A DNA stretch of 39,787 nt from Paracoccaceae bacterium (GCA_019090795.1 JAHRVG010000024.1:1-39787), one strand, 5' to 3'; counted from the first letter of the stretch, positions 16,964-26,426 are shown. Notes: generated by a model not told the origin, from the letters alone. Translations and numbers: made by a program.

Positions 16964-17914
16964 TTGGACAATCCGTCTTTGAATATCACAACTCCGGTAC
17001 GGTCTATGTGGCTGGACCGGATTGTTATTGTTTTGCTGGCTGCTGCCGCAGGTATGGCCATTTTGGTGACTTTGGGCATTGTCCTTTCACTAGTCTTTGA
17101 GACAATGCAGTTCTTCGAAAAAGTGCCAGTGAGCGACTTTTTGTTCGGCCTGAAATGGAGCCCGCAAACCGCGATCCGTGCCGATCAGGTTGGGGCCGAA
17201 GGCAGTTTCGGTATCCTGCCGCTGATCAACGGCACCCTGCTGATTTCCGCTATCGCCATGGCTGTGGCCACCCCACTGGGTCTGACATCGGCGGTTTACC
17301 TGTCTGAATATTCGTCCAAAAGCGCACGCGCCTGGATCAAACCGGCGCTGGAAATCCTCGCGGGTATTCCAACCGTGGTTTACGGGTTTTTCGCGGCCCT
17401 CACCCTGGCCCCTTTCATCCGTATGACCGGCGGCCAATTTGGTTTGGAAATCGCCTCAGAGAGCGCGCTCGCGGCCGGGATCGTCATGGGCATTATGATC
17501 GTGCCGCTGATTTCATCCTTGTCGGACGATGTTATCAACGCGGTGCCGCAATCCTTGCGCGACGCCTCGCTCGGGTTGGGGGCTACCCAGTCAGAAACCA
17601 TCCGCAGGGTGGTTCTGCCTGCTGCCCTACCGGGCATATCGGGATCGCTATTGCTCGCAGCCTCGCGCGCCATCGGCGAGACGATGATTGTTTTGATGGC
17701 AGCGGGTATGGCGGCGAAACTCTCGCTCAACCCGCTGGATGCTGTCACCACAATCACGGTGCAGATCGTCGCCCTTCTGACGGGGGATCAAGAGTTCGAC
17801 AGCGCCAAAACCCTGTCTGCCTTCGCGCTCGGGCTTTTCCTCTTTGTTATCACTTTGTGCATCAATGTCGTCGCTTTGGGCATCGTGCGGAAATATCAGG
17901 AACACTATGATTGA
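16964..17914 (+). CDS. pstC: Phosphate ABC transporter permease PstC
   Basis: A 316-residue inner-membrane permease with six hydrophobic segments. GLGATQSETIRRVVLPAALPGISG is the EAA loop that contacts PstB. Size is close to E. coli PstC. The start taken is TTG at 16964, with only a weak upstream site; the ATG 42 nt later is an alternative that would still keep the first membrane segment. The stop overlaps the pstA start by 8 nt. Confidence 0.88.
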   Translation: MDNPSLNITTPVRSMWLDRIVIVLLAAAAGMAILVTLGIVLSLVFETMQFFEKVPVSDFLFGLKWSPQTAIRADQVGAEGSFGILPLINGTLLISAIAMAVATPLGLTSAVYLSEYSSKSARAWIKPALEILAGIPTVVYGFFAALTLAPFIRMTGGQFGLEIASESALAAGIVMGIMIVPLISSLSDDVINAVPQSLRDASLGLGATQSETIRRVVLPAALPGISGSLLLAASRAIGETMIVLMAAGMAAKLSLNPLDAVTTITVQIVALLTGDQEFDSAKTLSAFALGLFLFVITLCINVVALGIVRKYQEHYD

Positions 17915-19166
17915 TCTTACGAAAAAGGCGGGGTTTGGCCTCGATCAACGCCATCGCGCCGAGCAGCGGTTTCAATGGGCGGGCAAGCTGGCCATCGCCA
18001 CCTCGCTGTTGTTTTTGCTGGTAATGGTGGGCAGTATCGTCACCGATGCCAGTGGTGTCCTGCGCCAAACCCAGATTGCCGTAGATCTGGATCTTGGCCC
18101 TGAAAACGTCAATCCGTCCAATCCACAAGCAGCCTCTTACGGCCGCATTGTGAAATCTTCCTTGCGCGACATGTTTCCCGAGGTCACGCGGCGCAAGGAC
18201 AAAAAACGCCTGTATAATCTGGTAAGCCCAGAGGGTAGTTTTGAAATTGCCGCCATGGTGACCGATAATCCAGCTTTGCTGGGCAGTGTGCAAACTTTGT
18301 GGCTAACGGCCTCTGACGATCTTGATCTGTTCTTGCGCGGCAAGGTTGATATTAGCCTTCCCCCAAAACAACGCCGAATTTCGGACGCTGAAATTACTTG
18401 GATCAAGATACTGGAAGACGGGGGCCAATTGCGCCGCGTCGCGAACTGGGGATTTCTGAGCAGTGGCGACAGCCGCGAGCCGGAAATCGCCGGGATTCTC
18501 AGCGCGCTGATCGGTTCTGCGTTTTCTTTGGCCGTCTGTTTCGCCCTGTCTTTCCCCATTGGTATCGGCGCCGCAATTTACCTTGAGGAATTCGCGCCCG
18601 CCAACCGCATCTCTGATCTGATCGAGGTGAATATCAACAACCTCGCCGCCGTGCCCTCGATTGTATTTGGCCTACTGGGCCTGTCGGTTTTTCTTGGCGT
18701 CATGGGGTTACCGAGATCCTCACCGCTGGTCGGCGGGATGGTGCTGGCGCTGATGACCTTGCCCACAATCATCATTGCTGCACGCGCCGCATTGCGCTCG
18801 GTGCCACCCTCTTTCAAAGAGGCCGCGCTGGCCTTGGGCGCAAGTCCGGTTCAGGCCGTATTCCACCATGTTTTCCCGGTCGCTATGCCTGGTATGTTGA
18901 CCGGCGCGATTGTTGGCATGGCGCAGGCGCTCGGCGAAACCGCGCCTTTGCTGATGATCGGTATGGTGGCGTTCATCGTCGATATTCCGGACTCGGTGCT
19001 GGAACCGGCCACTGCTCTGCCCGTACAAATCTTCCTTTGGGCCGATAGCCCGGAGCGCGCTTTCACCGAAAAAACCGCAGCCGCGATTATTGTTCTGCTG
19101 ATCTTTCTGATCTGCATGAACCTGATTGCCATCCTGCTGCGTCGCAAACTTGAACAAAGGTTCTGA
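17907..19166 (+). CDS. pstA: Phosphate ABC transporter permease PstA with N-terminal extension
   Basis: A 419-residue permease, over 100 residues longer than E. coli PstA. Residues 1-185 hold one membrane segment (about 28-48) and a periplasmic domain of the DUF3333 type that is common in alphaproteobacterial PstA. The membrane domain follows, with EAA loop [23 protein letters not shown] written in the usual place. The ATG at 17907 overlaps pstC; the frame is open from 17844 but that lies within pstC. pstB starts 2 nt after the stop. Confidence 0.9.
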   Translation: MIDLTKKAGFGLDQRHRAEQRFQWAGKLAIATSLLFLLVMVGSIVTDASGVLRQTQIAVDLDLGPENVNPSNPQAASYGRIVKSSLRDMFPEVTRRKDKKRLYNLVSPEGSFEIAAMVTDNPALLGSVQTLWLTASDDLDLFLRGKVDISLPPKQRRISDAEITWIKILEDGGQLRRVANWGFLSSGDSREPEIAGILSALIGSAFSLAVCFALSFPIGIGAAIYLEEFAPANRISDLIEVNINNLAAVPSIVFGLLGLSVFLGVMGLPRSSPLVGGMVLALMTLPTIIIAARAALRSVPPSFKEAALALGASPVQAVFHHVFPVAMPGMLTGAIVGMAQALGETAPLLMIGMVAFIVDIPDSVLEPATALPVQIFLWADSPERAFTEKTAAAIIVLLIFLICMNLIAILLRRKLEQRF

Positions 19167-19168
19167 TC

Positions 19169-19930
19169 ATGGTTGATCCCATTATTTCCGCACGCGGTGT
19201 CGATATTTTTTACGACACCAAACAGGCCCTTTTTGATGTTGATCTGGACATCTTGCCCAATAAGGTAACCGCCCTGATTGGCCCCTCTGGCTGTGGAAAA
19301 TCCACCTTTTTGCGGGCCATAAACCGGATGAACGATCTAATTCCGTCTTGCCGTGTTTCCGGCTCGTTGACCATTGACGGGCAGGACATCTATGACCCCG
19401 CCGTTGATGTGGTCGCCTTGCGCGCGCAGGTGGGGATGGTGTTTCAAAAGCCCAATCCCTTCCCCAAGTCGATCTTTGAGAATGTGGCTTACGGATTGAA
19501 AATCCACAAGTTGTCCCCGTCAAAAAGCGAGCTGCAGGATCGGGTGGAATGGAGCCTGCAAAATGCCGGCCTTTGGAACGAAGTCTCGGATCGCCTCGAT
19601 CAACCGGGCAACAGCCTGTCCGGCGGGCAGCAACAGCGCTTGTGCATCGCGCGCGCCATTGCAGTGCAGCCCAAGGTGATCCTGATGGATGAACCCTGTT
19701 CCGCGCTTGACCCGATTGCCACGGCTGTGGTGGAAGACCTGATTGACAGCCTGCGCAAGGAATACACCATCGTGATCGTCACCCACTCGATGCAACAGGC
19801 GGCCCGCATCTCGCAACGCACAGCTTTTTTCCATCTGGGGACGCTGGTCGAGTTCGGTGATACAAAAACCATTTTTACCACCCCCAAAGACGAGCGCACC
19901 CAGAATTATATCACCGGACGCATTGGTTAG
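19169..19930 (+). CDS. pstB: Phosphate ABC transporter ATPase
   Basis: A 253-residue cytoplasmic ATPase energising PstCA. Walker A GPSGCGKS (about 39-46), NRMNDLIP typical of PstB, signature LSGGQQQR, Walker B LMDEP followed by CSALDP, and the switch His in VTHSMQQA are all present. It lies between pstA and phoU with gaps of 2 and 9 nt. Confidence 0.95.
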   Translation: MVDPIISARGVDIFYDTKQALFDVDLDILPNKVTALIGPSGCGKSTFLRAINRMNDLIPSCRVSGSLTIDGQDIYDPAVDVVALRAQVGMVFQKPNPFPKSIFENVAYGLKIHKLSPSKSELQDRVEWSLQNAGLWNEVSDRLDQPGNSLSGGQQQRLCIARAIAVQPKVILMDEPCSALDPIATAVVEDLIDSLRKEYTIVIVTHSMQQAARISQRTAFFHLGTLVEFGDTKTIFTTPKDERTQNYITGRIG

Positions 19931-19939
19931 GATTACTCC

Positions 19940-20614
19940 ATGGAAAACACCCATATCGTAAAAAAGTTCGACAAGAATCTTGATAAACTCAAGGCCCGTA
20001 TTCTGGAAATGGGGGAGCTCGTGCTCCATCAGGTTGAGGATGCTACTGCCATGTTGGGGGCCTTCGATCCCGTCGAAGTGGACCGCATTCTCCAGCTTGA
20101 TCTTACGGTGAACGGTTTGCACAAAGAAGTCCATGACCGCGCTGAGCTGCTGATTACCCGCAGACAACCGCTGGCGGTGGATCTGCGCCAAACCCTTGCC
20201 CCGATCAACATCGCCGGAGAGTTGGAGCGCATTGGAGATCATGCAAAATCAACAGCTAAACGTGGCCGCATTCTTTGCAGGAGTTCTACCGAGGAAACCG
20301 TACTGGAAATGATTCGGCAAATGAGCACGAAAGTTCAGGAGATGCTGTTTGATGTGCTGATCGCCTATACCAACGACGATATCGAATTGGCAGCTAAGGT
20401 CCGGATGCAAGACAAAGAGGTCGATACGCTGAACAAAAACCTGGTGAAAAGCGTTATCAATATCCTCGATTCCCAAGCATCGGGAAATTCCGAAAGCCTG
20501 ATCCAATTGACCTTGGTATCACGTAATTTTGAGCGCATCGGCGATCACGCCTGCAACATTGCCCGCTATGTGCACCAGATTTCCACCGGAGAAGATTTGA
20601 AAGCGTCGATTTAA
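19940..20614 (+). CDS. phoU: Phosphate signalling regulator PhoU
   Basis: A 224-residue all-helical protein made of two similar three-helix PhoU domains. Each carries an ERIGDHA motif (GELERIGDHAKS about 94-105; NFERIGDHACNIARY about 194-208), the metal-cluster site of the family. It damps Pho signalling and links PstB to the PhoR kinase. It ends the pst operon; phoB and phoR do not follow it here and must be elsewhere. Confidence 0.94.
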   Translation: MENTHIVKKFDKNLDKLKARILEMGELVLHQVEDATAMLGAFDPVEVDRILQLDLTVNGLHKEVHDRAELLITRRQPLAVDLRQTLAPINIAGELERIGDHAKSTAKRGRILCRSSTEETVLEMIRQMSTKVQEMLFDVLIAYTNDDIELAAKVRMQDKEVDTLNKNLVKSVINILDSQASGNSESLIQLTLVSRNFERIGDHACNIARYVHQISTGEDLKASI

Positions 20615-20636
20615 CGTCAGTCGGTTCGTGCGTTTT

Positions 20637-20671
20637 CAAGGGCTGTTTCCCGTCAAAGGGGAAAACCCTTG
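20637..20671 (+). terminator. Imperfect stem-loop after phoU
   Basis: Two stacked stems: outer CAAGG / CCTTG and inner GTTTCCC pairing with GGGAAAAC around one bulged A, 23 nt after the phoU stop. There is no T tract; transcription end is plausible but not certain. Confidence 0.4.
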
Positions 20672-20961
20672 GCGCTGATCCAGAATACCACCTTGAATAA
20701 CGCCGAACCCATTGCCTTAGCTGCAATTGTCTGTCGTCAGAGCTTTTAGCTCCAGAGGCCATTTAATCTAAGAGAGTACCCAGCTCATCCGGTTGCTTTC
20801 ATTATGCGGCGCGTGCACTCACGTCAGCCCTCCGATCGTGCGGGAGGCTTTGCTTATGGCTGTCTGGCGCAGAAAACCCGCTAATAAAGTTTTGATGGGA
20901 AACTAGGGGCTTGTCTTATGCTTTTCTCAGGCCACTTCGGCCAAATTCGAATAGTAAAAAA
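20672..20961 (-). repeat. Intergenic block with degenerate dispersed-element remnant (copy A)
   Basis: The core 20765-20804 matches 29387-29426 at 31 of 40 positions without gaps, and weaker similarity continues on the left side in both places. Read on the minus strand, one frame gives NESNRMSWVLS then stop; the other copy gives NEINEMSRTLS then stop at the same point. Another frame gives DELGTLLD in this copy and DEPNSLLD in the other, each followed by SGAK. The region is interrupted by stops, so it is not an intact gene. It may be what remains of an insertion sequence or a dispersed repeat; family unknown. Confidence 0.5.
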
Positions 20962-21267
20962 TCAGCGTGCTGTGCAGCTTGATCTTTGACCAAAACCACT
21001 GGCTGAACAAATGTAAGTGCCTGTCCCCGAACTACGGTCTATTTTTTGTGCTATAAGGCGAAGTTTAACCAATTCTTGACGCGAATGCGGTTTGCTCATG
21101 GGGTTAAACCATCTTGAGACGGATGCGGCTCTTTCACTCTGTGATTTAACTTCAGGTGTTTTTGCAAAACCTTGATTTGCAGCAACTGAAAACACGAGTG
21201 ATAGGGCAAACACTGCCCCCCCTCCAACTAGCGTGGACCTGCTCTGGAATTTTGCGTTAATAGTCAT
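20962..21267 (-). CDS. Small secreted protein, unrecognised
   Basis: A 101-residue protein with a clear signal peptide (MTINAKFQSRSTLVGGGAVF then a hydrophobic run, cleavage near NQGFA, about residue 36). The mature part is basic and ends with TYICSASGFGQRSSC, two cysteines 11 residues apart that could form a disulfide. The frame is open to 21351; the ATG at 21267 is preferred because GGAG lies 9 nt upstream, although the ATG at 21282 is possible. It stands alone between the pst block and the GH26 gene. Upstream are a perfect 12-bp palindrome and a TCGCG/CGCGA hairpin. Function unknown. Confidence 0.6.
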   Translation of the reverse strand: MTINAKFQSRSTLVGGGAVFALSLVFSVAANQGFAKTPEVKSQSERAASVSRWFNPMSKPHSRQELVKLRLIAQKIDRSSGTGTYICSASGFGQRSSCTAR

Positions 21268-21356
21268 AATTTCATTCTCCATCTTATCAAAGTGCTCGTG
21301 GCTTCTTTGCCTGTTTCGCGTTTTTTTCGCGACTGTGGCCACAAATGGCATCGGAT

Positions 21357-21368
21357 ACTTCTAGAAGT
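21357..21368. promoter_or_regulatory. 12-bp perfect palindrome upstream of the small secreted protein
   Basis: ACTTCTAGAAGT, about 90 nt upstream of the start. A second dyad, TCGCG and CGCGA around seven T (21316-21332), lies between it and the gene. Either may be an operator. Confidence 0.3.
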
Positions 21369-21500
21369 AAATAAGCCAAAAATAATGGCCCTTTTGGGGC
21401 AGTTTAACGCCTGTTGCCACGAAAAATTTTGATAGGTTGTGACAAATATAACAAAAAACGGCATCAATTGGTGCAGTCAGTAGCGGATACTGACAACAGG

Positions 21501-21529
21501 AAAAACGGCCCTGCAAGAATGCAAGGCCG
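21501..21529 (-). terminator. Intrinsic terminator of the polysaccharide operon
   Basis: On the minus strand a 10-bp stem (CGGCCTTGCA / TGCAGGGCCG, one G-T pair) with loop TTCT is followed directly by TTTTT. It lies 36 nt after the stop of the GH26 gene and ends the uxs-galE-GT2-GH26 transcript. Confidence 0.85.
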
Positions 21530-21564
21530 ATCAAAGACAGTGCAACTTCAGGTGTAATTCGACG

Positions 21565-22479
21565 CTATTTGCCGATTACATGTGCCTCAAATTTCCAGTT
21601 CGGTTTTCCGTGATTGTCAGGCCAAGGGTAAACTTCCTTCTGGTTAAAATAGACAACGGCAACAAGGTTCGGGAATTCAGGGTAGGCCAGACGGACTTCG
21701 CTGTTCCATTTGTCAACATAACCCTTATCCCCGACATACCCGAGTTCCGCGACGACAATAGGCCTCCCGAACCCGACGACGCGGTCGTAACGCGGGCCGA
21801 CGATATCCTTGAAAGACTGTTCATGGCCCAGAATTTCACGTTCCCATGCCTGAAGGCCAAAAACCGAGATGCCGACGATATCAACGTACTCATCCCCCGG
21901 ATAGTAGATATCCAGATCTTCATAGCCGAGCGGCGACCACATAAAATTGACATTTGGCGCATTTGTCCGACAGATGTCCACCATTCTCTTATAGGCGTTG
22001 ACATAGTTTTTCGGATCCCACTGGGCCCAGATGAACTGGCCACTTTTGTCCTCCATTTCTTGCGCCCACCGCACTGTCACATTGCTGTTGAACAGGTTGA
22101 GGACAGCACAGATGGAACTCATGTATTGATCGTATTCACCGGAACTAATGCCCTTTAGAAGGCGATCGGGTGTATTTCTCTCGCTGCGGTTCCATGTCCA
22201 GGGTTCGATGGTTACCAAAATTGAGCGCCCTCGCGCTGCCGCGTAGGCATCCGCATCAATCAGACTGGGCAAAAATACATCTTCCCATGGCAAGAAAAGA
22301 TGTTCGATTGTAACGTCCGGATCATCGGCAAAAACCCCGTCGGGATCATAGACGCCAAAGGGAATTTCGCCTTGGGGCGCGGCGTGCAGTGGCATTGCCA
22401 TTGCGAGAAGCGTTGCCACGGCCCCAAACGCCCTTTTTGCCTGTCTAAAAAACCTTTTCTGTTTGGTTACCTTGGTCAT
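21565..22479 (-). CDS. GH26-like secreted glycoside hydrolase
   Basis: A 304-residue protein with a basic N-region and signal peptide (about 1-33, cleavage near LHA). The body matches the GH26 (beta-mannanase-type) barrel: VTVRWAQEMED carries the acid/base Glu141, FIWAQWDPKNYVNAYKRMVD follows as in the family, and PIVVAELGY carries the nucleophile Glu245. It is last in an operon with a cellulose-synthase-like glycosyltransferase. Many synthase-dependent exopolysaccharide systems have a hydrolase trimming the nascent chain in the periplasm, and that is the likely job here. The polymer could contain beta-mannosyl or beta-glucosyl units; GH26 also includes other specificities. Confidence 0.8.
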   Translation of the reverse strand: MTKVTKQKRFFRQAKRAFGAVATLLAMAMPLHAAPQGEIPFGVYDPDGVFADDPDVTIEHLFLPWEDVFLPSLIDADAYAAARGRSILVTIEPWTWNRSERNTPDRLLKGISSGEYDQYMSSICAVLNLFNSNVTVRWAQEMEDKSGQFIWAQWDPKNYVNAYKRMVDICRTNAPNVNFMWSPLGYEDLDIYYPGDEYVDIVGISVFGLQAWEREILGHEQSFKDIVGPRYDRVVGFGRPIVVAELGYVGDKGYVDKWNSEVRLAYPEFPNLVAVVYFNQKEVYPWPDNHGKPNWKFEAHVIGK

Positions 22480-22521
22480 TTCATGTCCTCCTATTTCAAC
22501 TTGATGGATTCTGTGTTTGTC

Positions 22522-24345
22522 CTATTGGAAATCAAAAACATATCTGAGTGTTCCGGGAGGACCTGCCCCAGCACCGGAAACAACAAATCTCGCCTGCACA
22601 AACTGTAGCGGACCCAGACCCGTTGAGAGGGAGTAAAGGCTGTGCATTCCCCGCATCCATCCGGAATACCCTATAAGCCCGACGAGTAAACCCAAAGTAA
22701 AGAATTGGCCGAAATGCTGAGCAAGGTTTGATCGCAATGGAATTTCGTTTTCTCGAATGTGACTGATAATAACCACACCAAACAGCGTGGTGTAAAGGAG
22801 CGCGTTCATCAGGGACAAAAGATAAAACCCGGCGGTTTCGGTTGCATTGGAAACCAGAAGTACGGGCAGAATGGACAATACAACAAGCAGGCCAATAGGA
22901 GCCAGCACCCTGAGCGGGATTTGCGCGCTGGTCTTTGTTCCTTTGGGTGTCACCCGAAAATCAACAAACTGACCGCGCACCCTGTCTAGAATGGCAACCA
23001 GACATCCCCACAATACCCACGGCCATTGGGCCAAAGCAAAAAGTGAACGCTCCCAGCTGATGACTTTGGCATCAAAAGGACGCGACAGGCCATCTTTTCG
23101 GATCATAAATGCAATCACGATCAGCAAAAACGTTGCAGGGGCGCTATGCCCGATAAAGGCAGGGAAGGTGACCTCGGCAAAGCGTTCATTCGACACCAGC
23201 GCCCAGATCGGAATAATAAAGGCGACCAACATGAAGCAGGCAAAAAACACATACCACAACTGCGAAAACACGAACTGGAATTTTAGGATAGGCCTGAGGC
23301 CCCCAAAATATCTCGGCGTGTATCTAAGCAGGAGCGATACGAGGCTGCGAGACCATTGAAATTCCTGGGTGACCATATCTGCAAACGTTGCCGGGCCATC
23401 TCCGATTGCAATCGCATCAATCGAATGAACACCGCGCCAACCGTTTGAATTCATGATCAACGATGTTGAATGATCTTCCGCCAGTTCCGGCCCAAGACCC
23501 CCTATATCCTTCAGGGCCGCTGTGCGCACCGCATAATGCGAGCCAATGCACATTGGGGCCCATCCGTTGCTATATCCCGATTGCAATGCCCCGTGAAACA
23601 AGGCCTCGGAATAGAGGCGGGCACGGGCCGACCAGCTTTTATCGGCGTTGCGTGAACAAATACTGGGCGCAGTTACATAGCCAACAGTTTCGTCAACAAA
23701 GGGTTTAAGAACCTCTCGAAGATACCCCATAGATGGAACATGATCTGCATCTAGCTGGGAAACAAATTCGTATTTCTCATACCCGTATTTGTCATAAAAA
23801 TATGCCAGATTGCCCTCTTTACAGCGTGTGCGACGGGGCCATTCCGGTTGATGATAATCAGTCTGGTCTTTGCGGGTTGAAATTTTCACACCATGTTGTG
23901 CACACCATGCGATTGTTTCTTGTTTAGGGTCCTCATCGGCCAACCATGTATCATGCCGGTAGTCCTGCGCCAGCATTGCCTCCAGGGTCGGGCGCACAAT
24001 ATCAAATGGCTCCGAGGCTGTTTTCGTGACAATCATAGCCACTCTTGCGGCCTTGAGATCCTCAGCCGTCCCACGGGTTCTGCTGGCGCGCAGAAATATC
24101 ACTATGAAATAGAGCTGGAGAAAGCTGATCCAGCCGAGCGCGAGCGTAACAACCGTAAATTTCACCGTGTTGACATTGTGATCCGGTTGCAACCACCAAA
24201 TCCAGAAAAAACCTAGCGCGGCCAGCCAAGCCAAAATGATAAACGCGTATTTAATCCGCAGTTTCGGGGATAGAACTGGCTCCAGATTGTGCGGCCCAGC
24301 ACCCATTCGAACCGGAGCGTGTGGGGTTTTAACAAGCTGGGTCAT
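22522..24345 (-). CDS. Cellulose-synthase-like family 2 glycosyltransferase
   Basis: A 607-residue processive-type GT2 in the inner membrane. Two N-terminal membrane segments (about 33-53 and 62-86) precede the catalytic domain, which has SQLDADH (DxD at 199-201) and AEDHS (Glu290-Asp291). The usual QxxRW product motif reads QEFQW (327-331). About six membrane segments follow, with the FRVTPKG loop. There is no C-terminal PilZ domain, so it is not BcsA with direct c-di-GMP control. The start at 24345 overlaps galE by 17 nt; an in-frame ATG at 24387 is less likely. It should polymerise a UDP-sugar supplied by the neighbouring genes and export the chain. Confidence 0.85.
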   Translation of the reverse strand: MTQLVKTPHAPVRMGAGPHNLEPVLSPKLRIKYAFIILAWLAALGFFWIWWLQPDHNVNTVKFTVVTLALGWISFLQLYFIVIFLRASRTRGTAEDLKAARVAMIVTKTASEPFDIVRPTLEAMLAQDYRHDTWLADEDPKQETIAWCAQHGVKISTRKDQTDYHQPEWPRRTRCKEGNLAYFYDKYGYEKYEFVSQLDADHVPSMGYLREVLKPFVDETVGYVTAPSICSRNADKSWSARARLYSEALFHGALQSGYSNGWAPMCIGSHYAVRTAALKDIGGLGPELAEDHSTSLIMNSNGWRGVHSIDAIAIGDGPATFADMVTQEFQWSRSLVSLLLRYTPRYFGGLRPILKFQFVFSQLWYVFFACFMLVAFIIPIWALVSNERFAEVTFPAFIGHSAPATFLLIVIAFMIRKDGLSRPFDAKVISWERSLFALAQWPWVLWGCLVAILDRVRGQFVDFRVTPKGTKTSAQIPLRVLAPIGLLVVLSILPVLLVSNATETAGFYLLSLMNALLYTTLFGVVIISHIRENEIPLRSNLAQHFGQFFTLGLLVGLIGYSGWMRGMHSLYSLSTGLGPLQFVQARFVVSGAGAGPPGTLRYVFDFQ

Positions 24346-25327
24346 TTTCAATATCCAGACCAAACGTCGGGGCTGCATGGCGCACAATCGTTTGGATGTC
24401 GGAATATCTGGTTTCGAAGTTCAGGATCTTCTTGGCCAAGTCCGGATTTGCAAGCAATACAGGCGGATCTCCTGCGCGCCTTGGCTTTAGTGAAATCGGA
24501 ACCTCGTGGCCGGTGACCTCCTTTATAGCCGCGATGACTTCAAAAATAGAATGGCCAATGCCACTGCCCAAGTTTACTTTCAGATTGCTGCCGCCCTGTT
24601 CCAGATTGCGCAGGGCCAGAACATGGCCGTCCGCCAGATCGGTAACATGGATATAATCGCGAATGCAGGTGCCATCGGGCGTTGAGTAGTCTGTCCCGTA
24701 CACATTCAATTGCGCAATCCGGCCACAGGCAGCCATCAGAGCCAAGGGGATCAGATGTGTTTCGGGGCGATGCTTTTCTGAAAGCTCACCGGACGGGTCT
24801 GCACCACACGCATTGAAATACCTCAAAATAGCGTAGTTAAAACTATAGGCGGTTGCGTAATCCTGAAGAACCTGTTCACCCAACAATTTGGTACGTCCAT
24901 AGGGATTGATCGGTATTTGGGGCGTCCCTTCGTGGATCGGCAGGGCTTCGGGAATTCCATAGGTGGCACAGCTGCTGCTAAAAACGACTTTGCTCACCCC
25001 TGATTGACGACAGGCGCGCAGAAGATGCACGATACCTACAACGTTGTTGCCATAGTAAAGTTCCGGATTTTCGACAGATTCCCCAACATAGGCCGAGGCG
25101 GCAAAATGCATGACGGCCCCAATATCATGCTGTTCCAAAATTCCGACAACCCTGTCAACATCCCGGACATCGCCTTCTTCAAAGGGCCCCCAGCGGACAT
25201 CTTCGCGGTTTCCCGTCGACAGGTTATCAAGCACAACAGGAACATAACCCGCTGCGGCCAAGGCCATGCAGGTGTGGCTGCCGATGTAACCCGCCCCCCC
25301 GGTAACGAGAATATTGCGTGCGTTCAT
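24329..25327 (-). CDS. galE: UDP-glucose 4-epimerase
   Basis: A 332-residue extended short-chain dehydrogenase. It has the NAD loop GGAGYIGSH, the Ser site SSCATYG and the catalytic pair in NPYGRTKL (YxxxK). NACGADPSGELSEKH and NVYGTDYSTPDGTCIRDYIHVTDLA are GalE-specific. It interconverts UDP-glucose and UDP-galactose. It starts 1 nt overlapping the stop of the upstream decarboxylase gene (TAATG arrangement). Its place suggests it serves the polysaccharide made by this operon. Confidence 0.92.
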   Translation of the reverse strand: MNARNILVTGGAGYIGSHTCMALAAAGYVPVVLDNLSTGNREDVRWGPFEEGDVRDVDRVVGILEQHDIGAVMHFAASAYVGESVENPELYYGNNVVGIVHLLRACRQSGVSKVVFSSSCATYGIPEALPIHEGTPQIPINPYGRTKLLGEQVLQDYATAYSFNYAILRYFNACGADPSGELSEKHRPETHLIPLALMAACGRIAQLNVYGTDYSTPDGTCIRDYIHVTDLADGHVLALRNLEQGGSNLKVNLGSGIGHSIFEVIAAIKEVTGHEVPISLKPRRAGDPPVLLANPDLAKKILNFETRYSDIQTIVRHAAPTFGLDIENDPAC

Positions 25328-26304
25328 TACGATACTTTCTGGTCGGTTTTCTGCTCCAAACCCAGTTGTGCCGCAAAATATGGAATGGTTTTATCCAGCC
25401 CTTCCGAAACCGGGGTCAGCGGCTGCCAATGCAACACGTCTTTCGCAACTGAAATGTCCGGCTTGCGGCGCTTAGGGTCATCTTCGGGCAGGTGTTTGAA
25501 TGTCATGCCCGATTTAGATCCCGTTTTCTCCAAAACCAAATCCGCAAGGGCGCGCACCGTAAATTCGACCGGATTGCCCATGTTAATTGGGCCGGTCACA
25601 TCAAGCGGTGCATCCATCAGAGCCATCAGACCAGAAACCAGATCATCAACATAGCAGAACGAACGTGTCTGTTCGCCGGTTCCATAGAGGGTCAAATCCT
25701 TGCCAAGAAGGGCTTGTACCACAAAGTTGGAAACAACACGTCCGTCCTCGGGGTCCATCCGTGGGCCATAGGTGTTGAAAATACGCGCTATCTTGATTTT
25801 GGCACCATATTGGTCGCGATAATCATGAAACAACGTCTCGGCGGCCCGTTTTCCTACATCGTAACAGGACCGCGGGCCAAAGGGGTTGACGTTTCCCCAG
25901 TAGGTTTCAGGCTGCGGGCTAACGCGGGGGTCGCCGTAGACTTCGGATGTAGACGCCTGAAGAATACGTGCATTCTTTTCCAGTGAAAGGACTAACATAT
26001 TCAACGCACCAATGACGCTTGTCTTGAAAGTATGCACTGGATCCAGTTCGTATTTCACCGGAGACGCGGGGCAGGCGAGGTTGTAAATCTCGTCGATTTG
26101 TGAAGGACAGGTCAGATGCTCGATAATATCGTGCTGGATAAACTGAAATGATTTAAGGTTCATCAAATGAGCGATGTTTTCCATTCGCCCTGTTATCAGG
26201 CTGTCCACACAGATGACATGTCGGCCACGTTCAATCAATCGCTCACACAAGTGAGACCCAAGAAAACCGGCACCACCTGTCACTAACGTAAACTGTCTTT
26301 CCAT
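25327..26304 (-). CDS. UDP-glucuronate decarboxylase-like (UDP-xylose synthase)
   Basis: A 325-residue extended SDR. GGAGFLGSHLCERLI binds NAD; NLACPASPVKYE, STSEVYGDP and SCYDVGKRAAE (YxxxK) match the UXS family, as does RIFNTYGPRMDPEDGRVVSNF. The reaction is UDP-glucuronate to UDP-xylose plus CO2. The frame is open to 26403, but MERQFTLVTGGAGF at 26304 gives the family N-terminus. It heads a minus-strand operon and is divergent from ugd, which makes its substrate; a perfect FNR box lies between them. dTDP-glucose dehydratases are related but lack this set of motifs. Confidence 0.87.
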   Translation of the reverse strand: MERQFTLVTGGAGFLGSHLCERLIERGRHVICVDSLITGRMENIAHLMNLKSFQFIQHDIIEHLTCPSQIDEIYNLACPASPVKYELDPVHTFKTSVIGALNMLVLSLEKNARILQASTSEVYGDPRVSPQPETYWGNVNPFGPRSCYDVGKRAAETLFHDYRDQYGAKIKIARIFNTYGPRMDPEDGRVVSNFVVQALLGKDLTLYGTGEQTRSFCYVDDLVSGLMALMDAPLDVTGPINMGNPVEFTVRALADLVLEKTGSKSGMTFKHLPEDDPKRRKPDISVAKDVLHWQPLTPVSEGLDKTIPYFAAQLGLEQKTDQKVS

Positions 26305-26412
26305 TTGCAAACCCACTTTTGCCTCTCTTGCGTACAGCTCAGATAAAATGATCCCCAAAAAACTAAATTCATAGCCAATATAACGTGTATAACAAGTTAT
26401 CATACTGAAAGA

Positions 26413-26426
26413 TTGATTTGAATCAA
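26413..26426. promoter_or_regulatory. Perfect FNR/FnrL box between uxs and ugd
   Basis: TTGAT-TTGA-ATCAA is an exact match to the consensus TTGAT-N4-ATCAA. It is 109 nt before the uxs-like start and 128 nt before ugd. On the minus strand TTATAC (26387-26392) lies where a class II FNR promoter would have its -10, so oxygen-linked activation of the minus operon is plausible. Confidence 0.75.

Noticed and set aside
22522-24345. Bacterial cellulose synthase BcsA
   Set aside because: No PilZ domain, no BcsB/BcsC neighbours and an altered QxxRW motif; kept as cellulose-synthase-like only.
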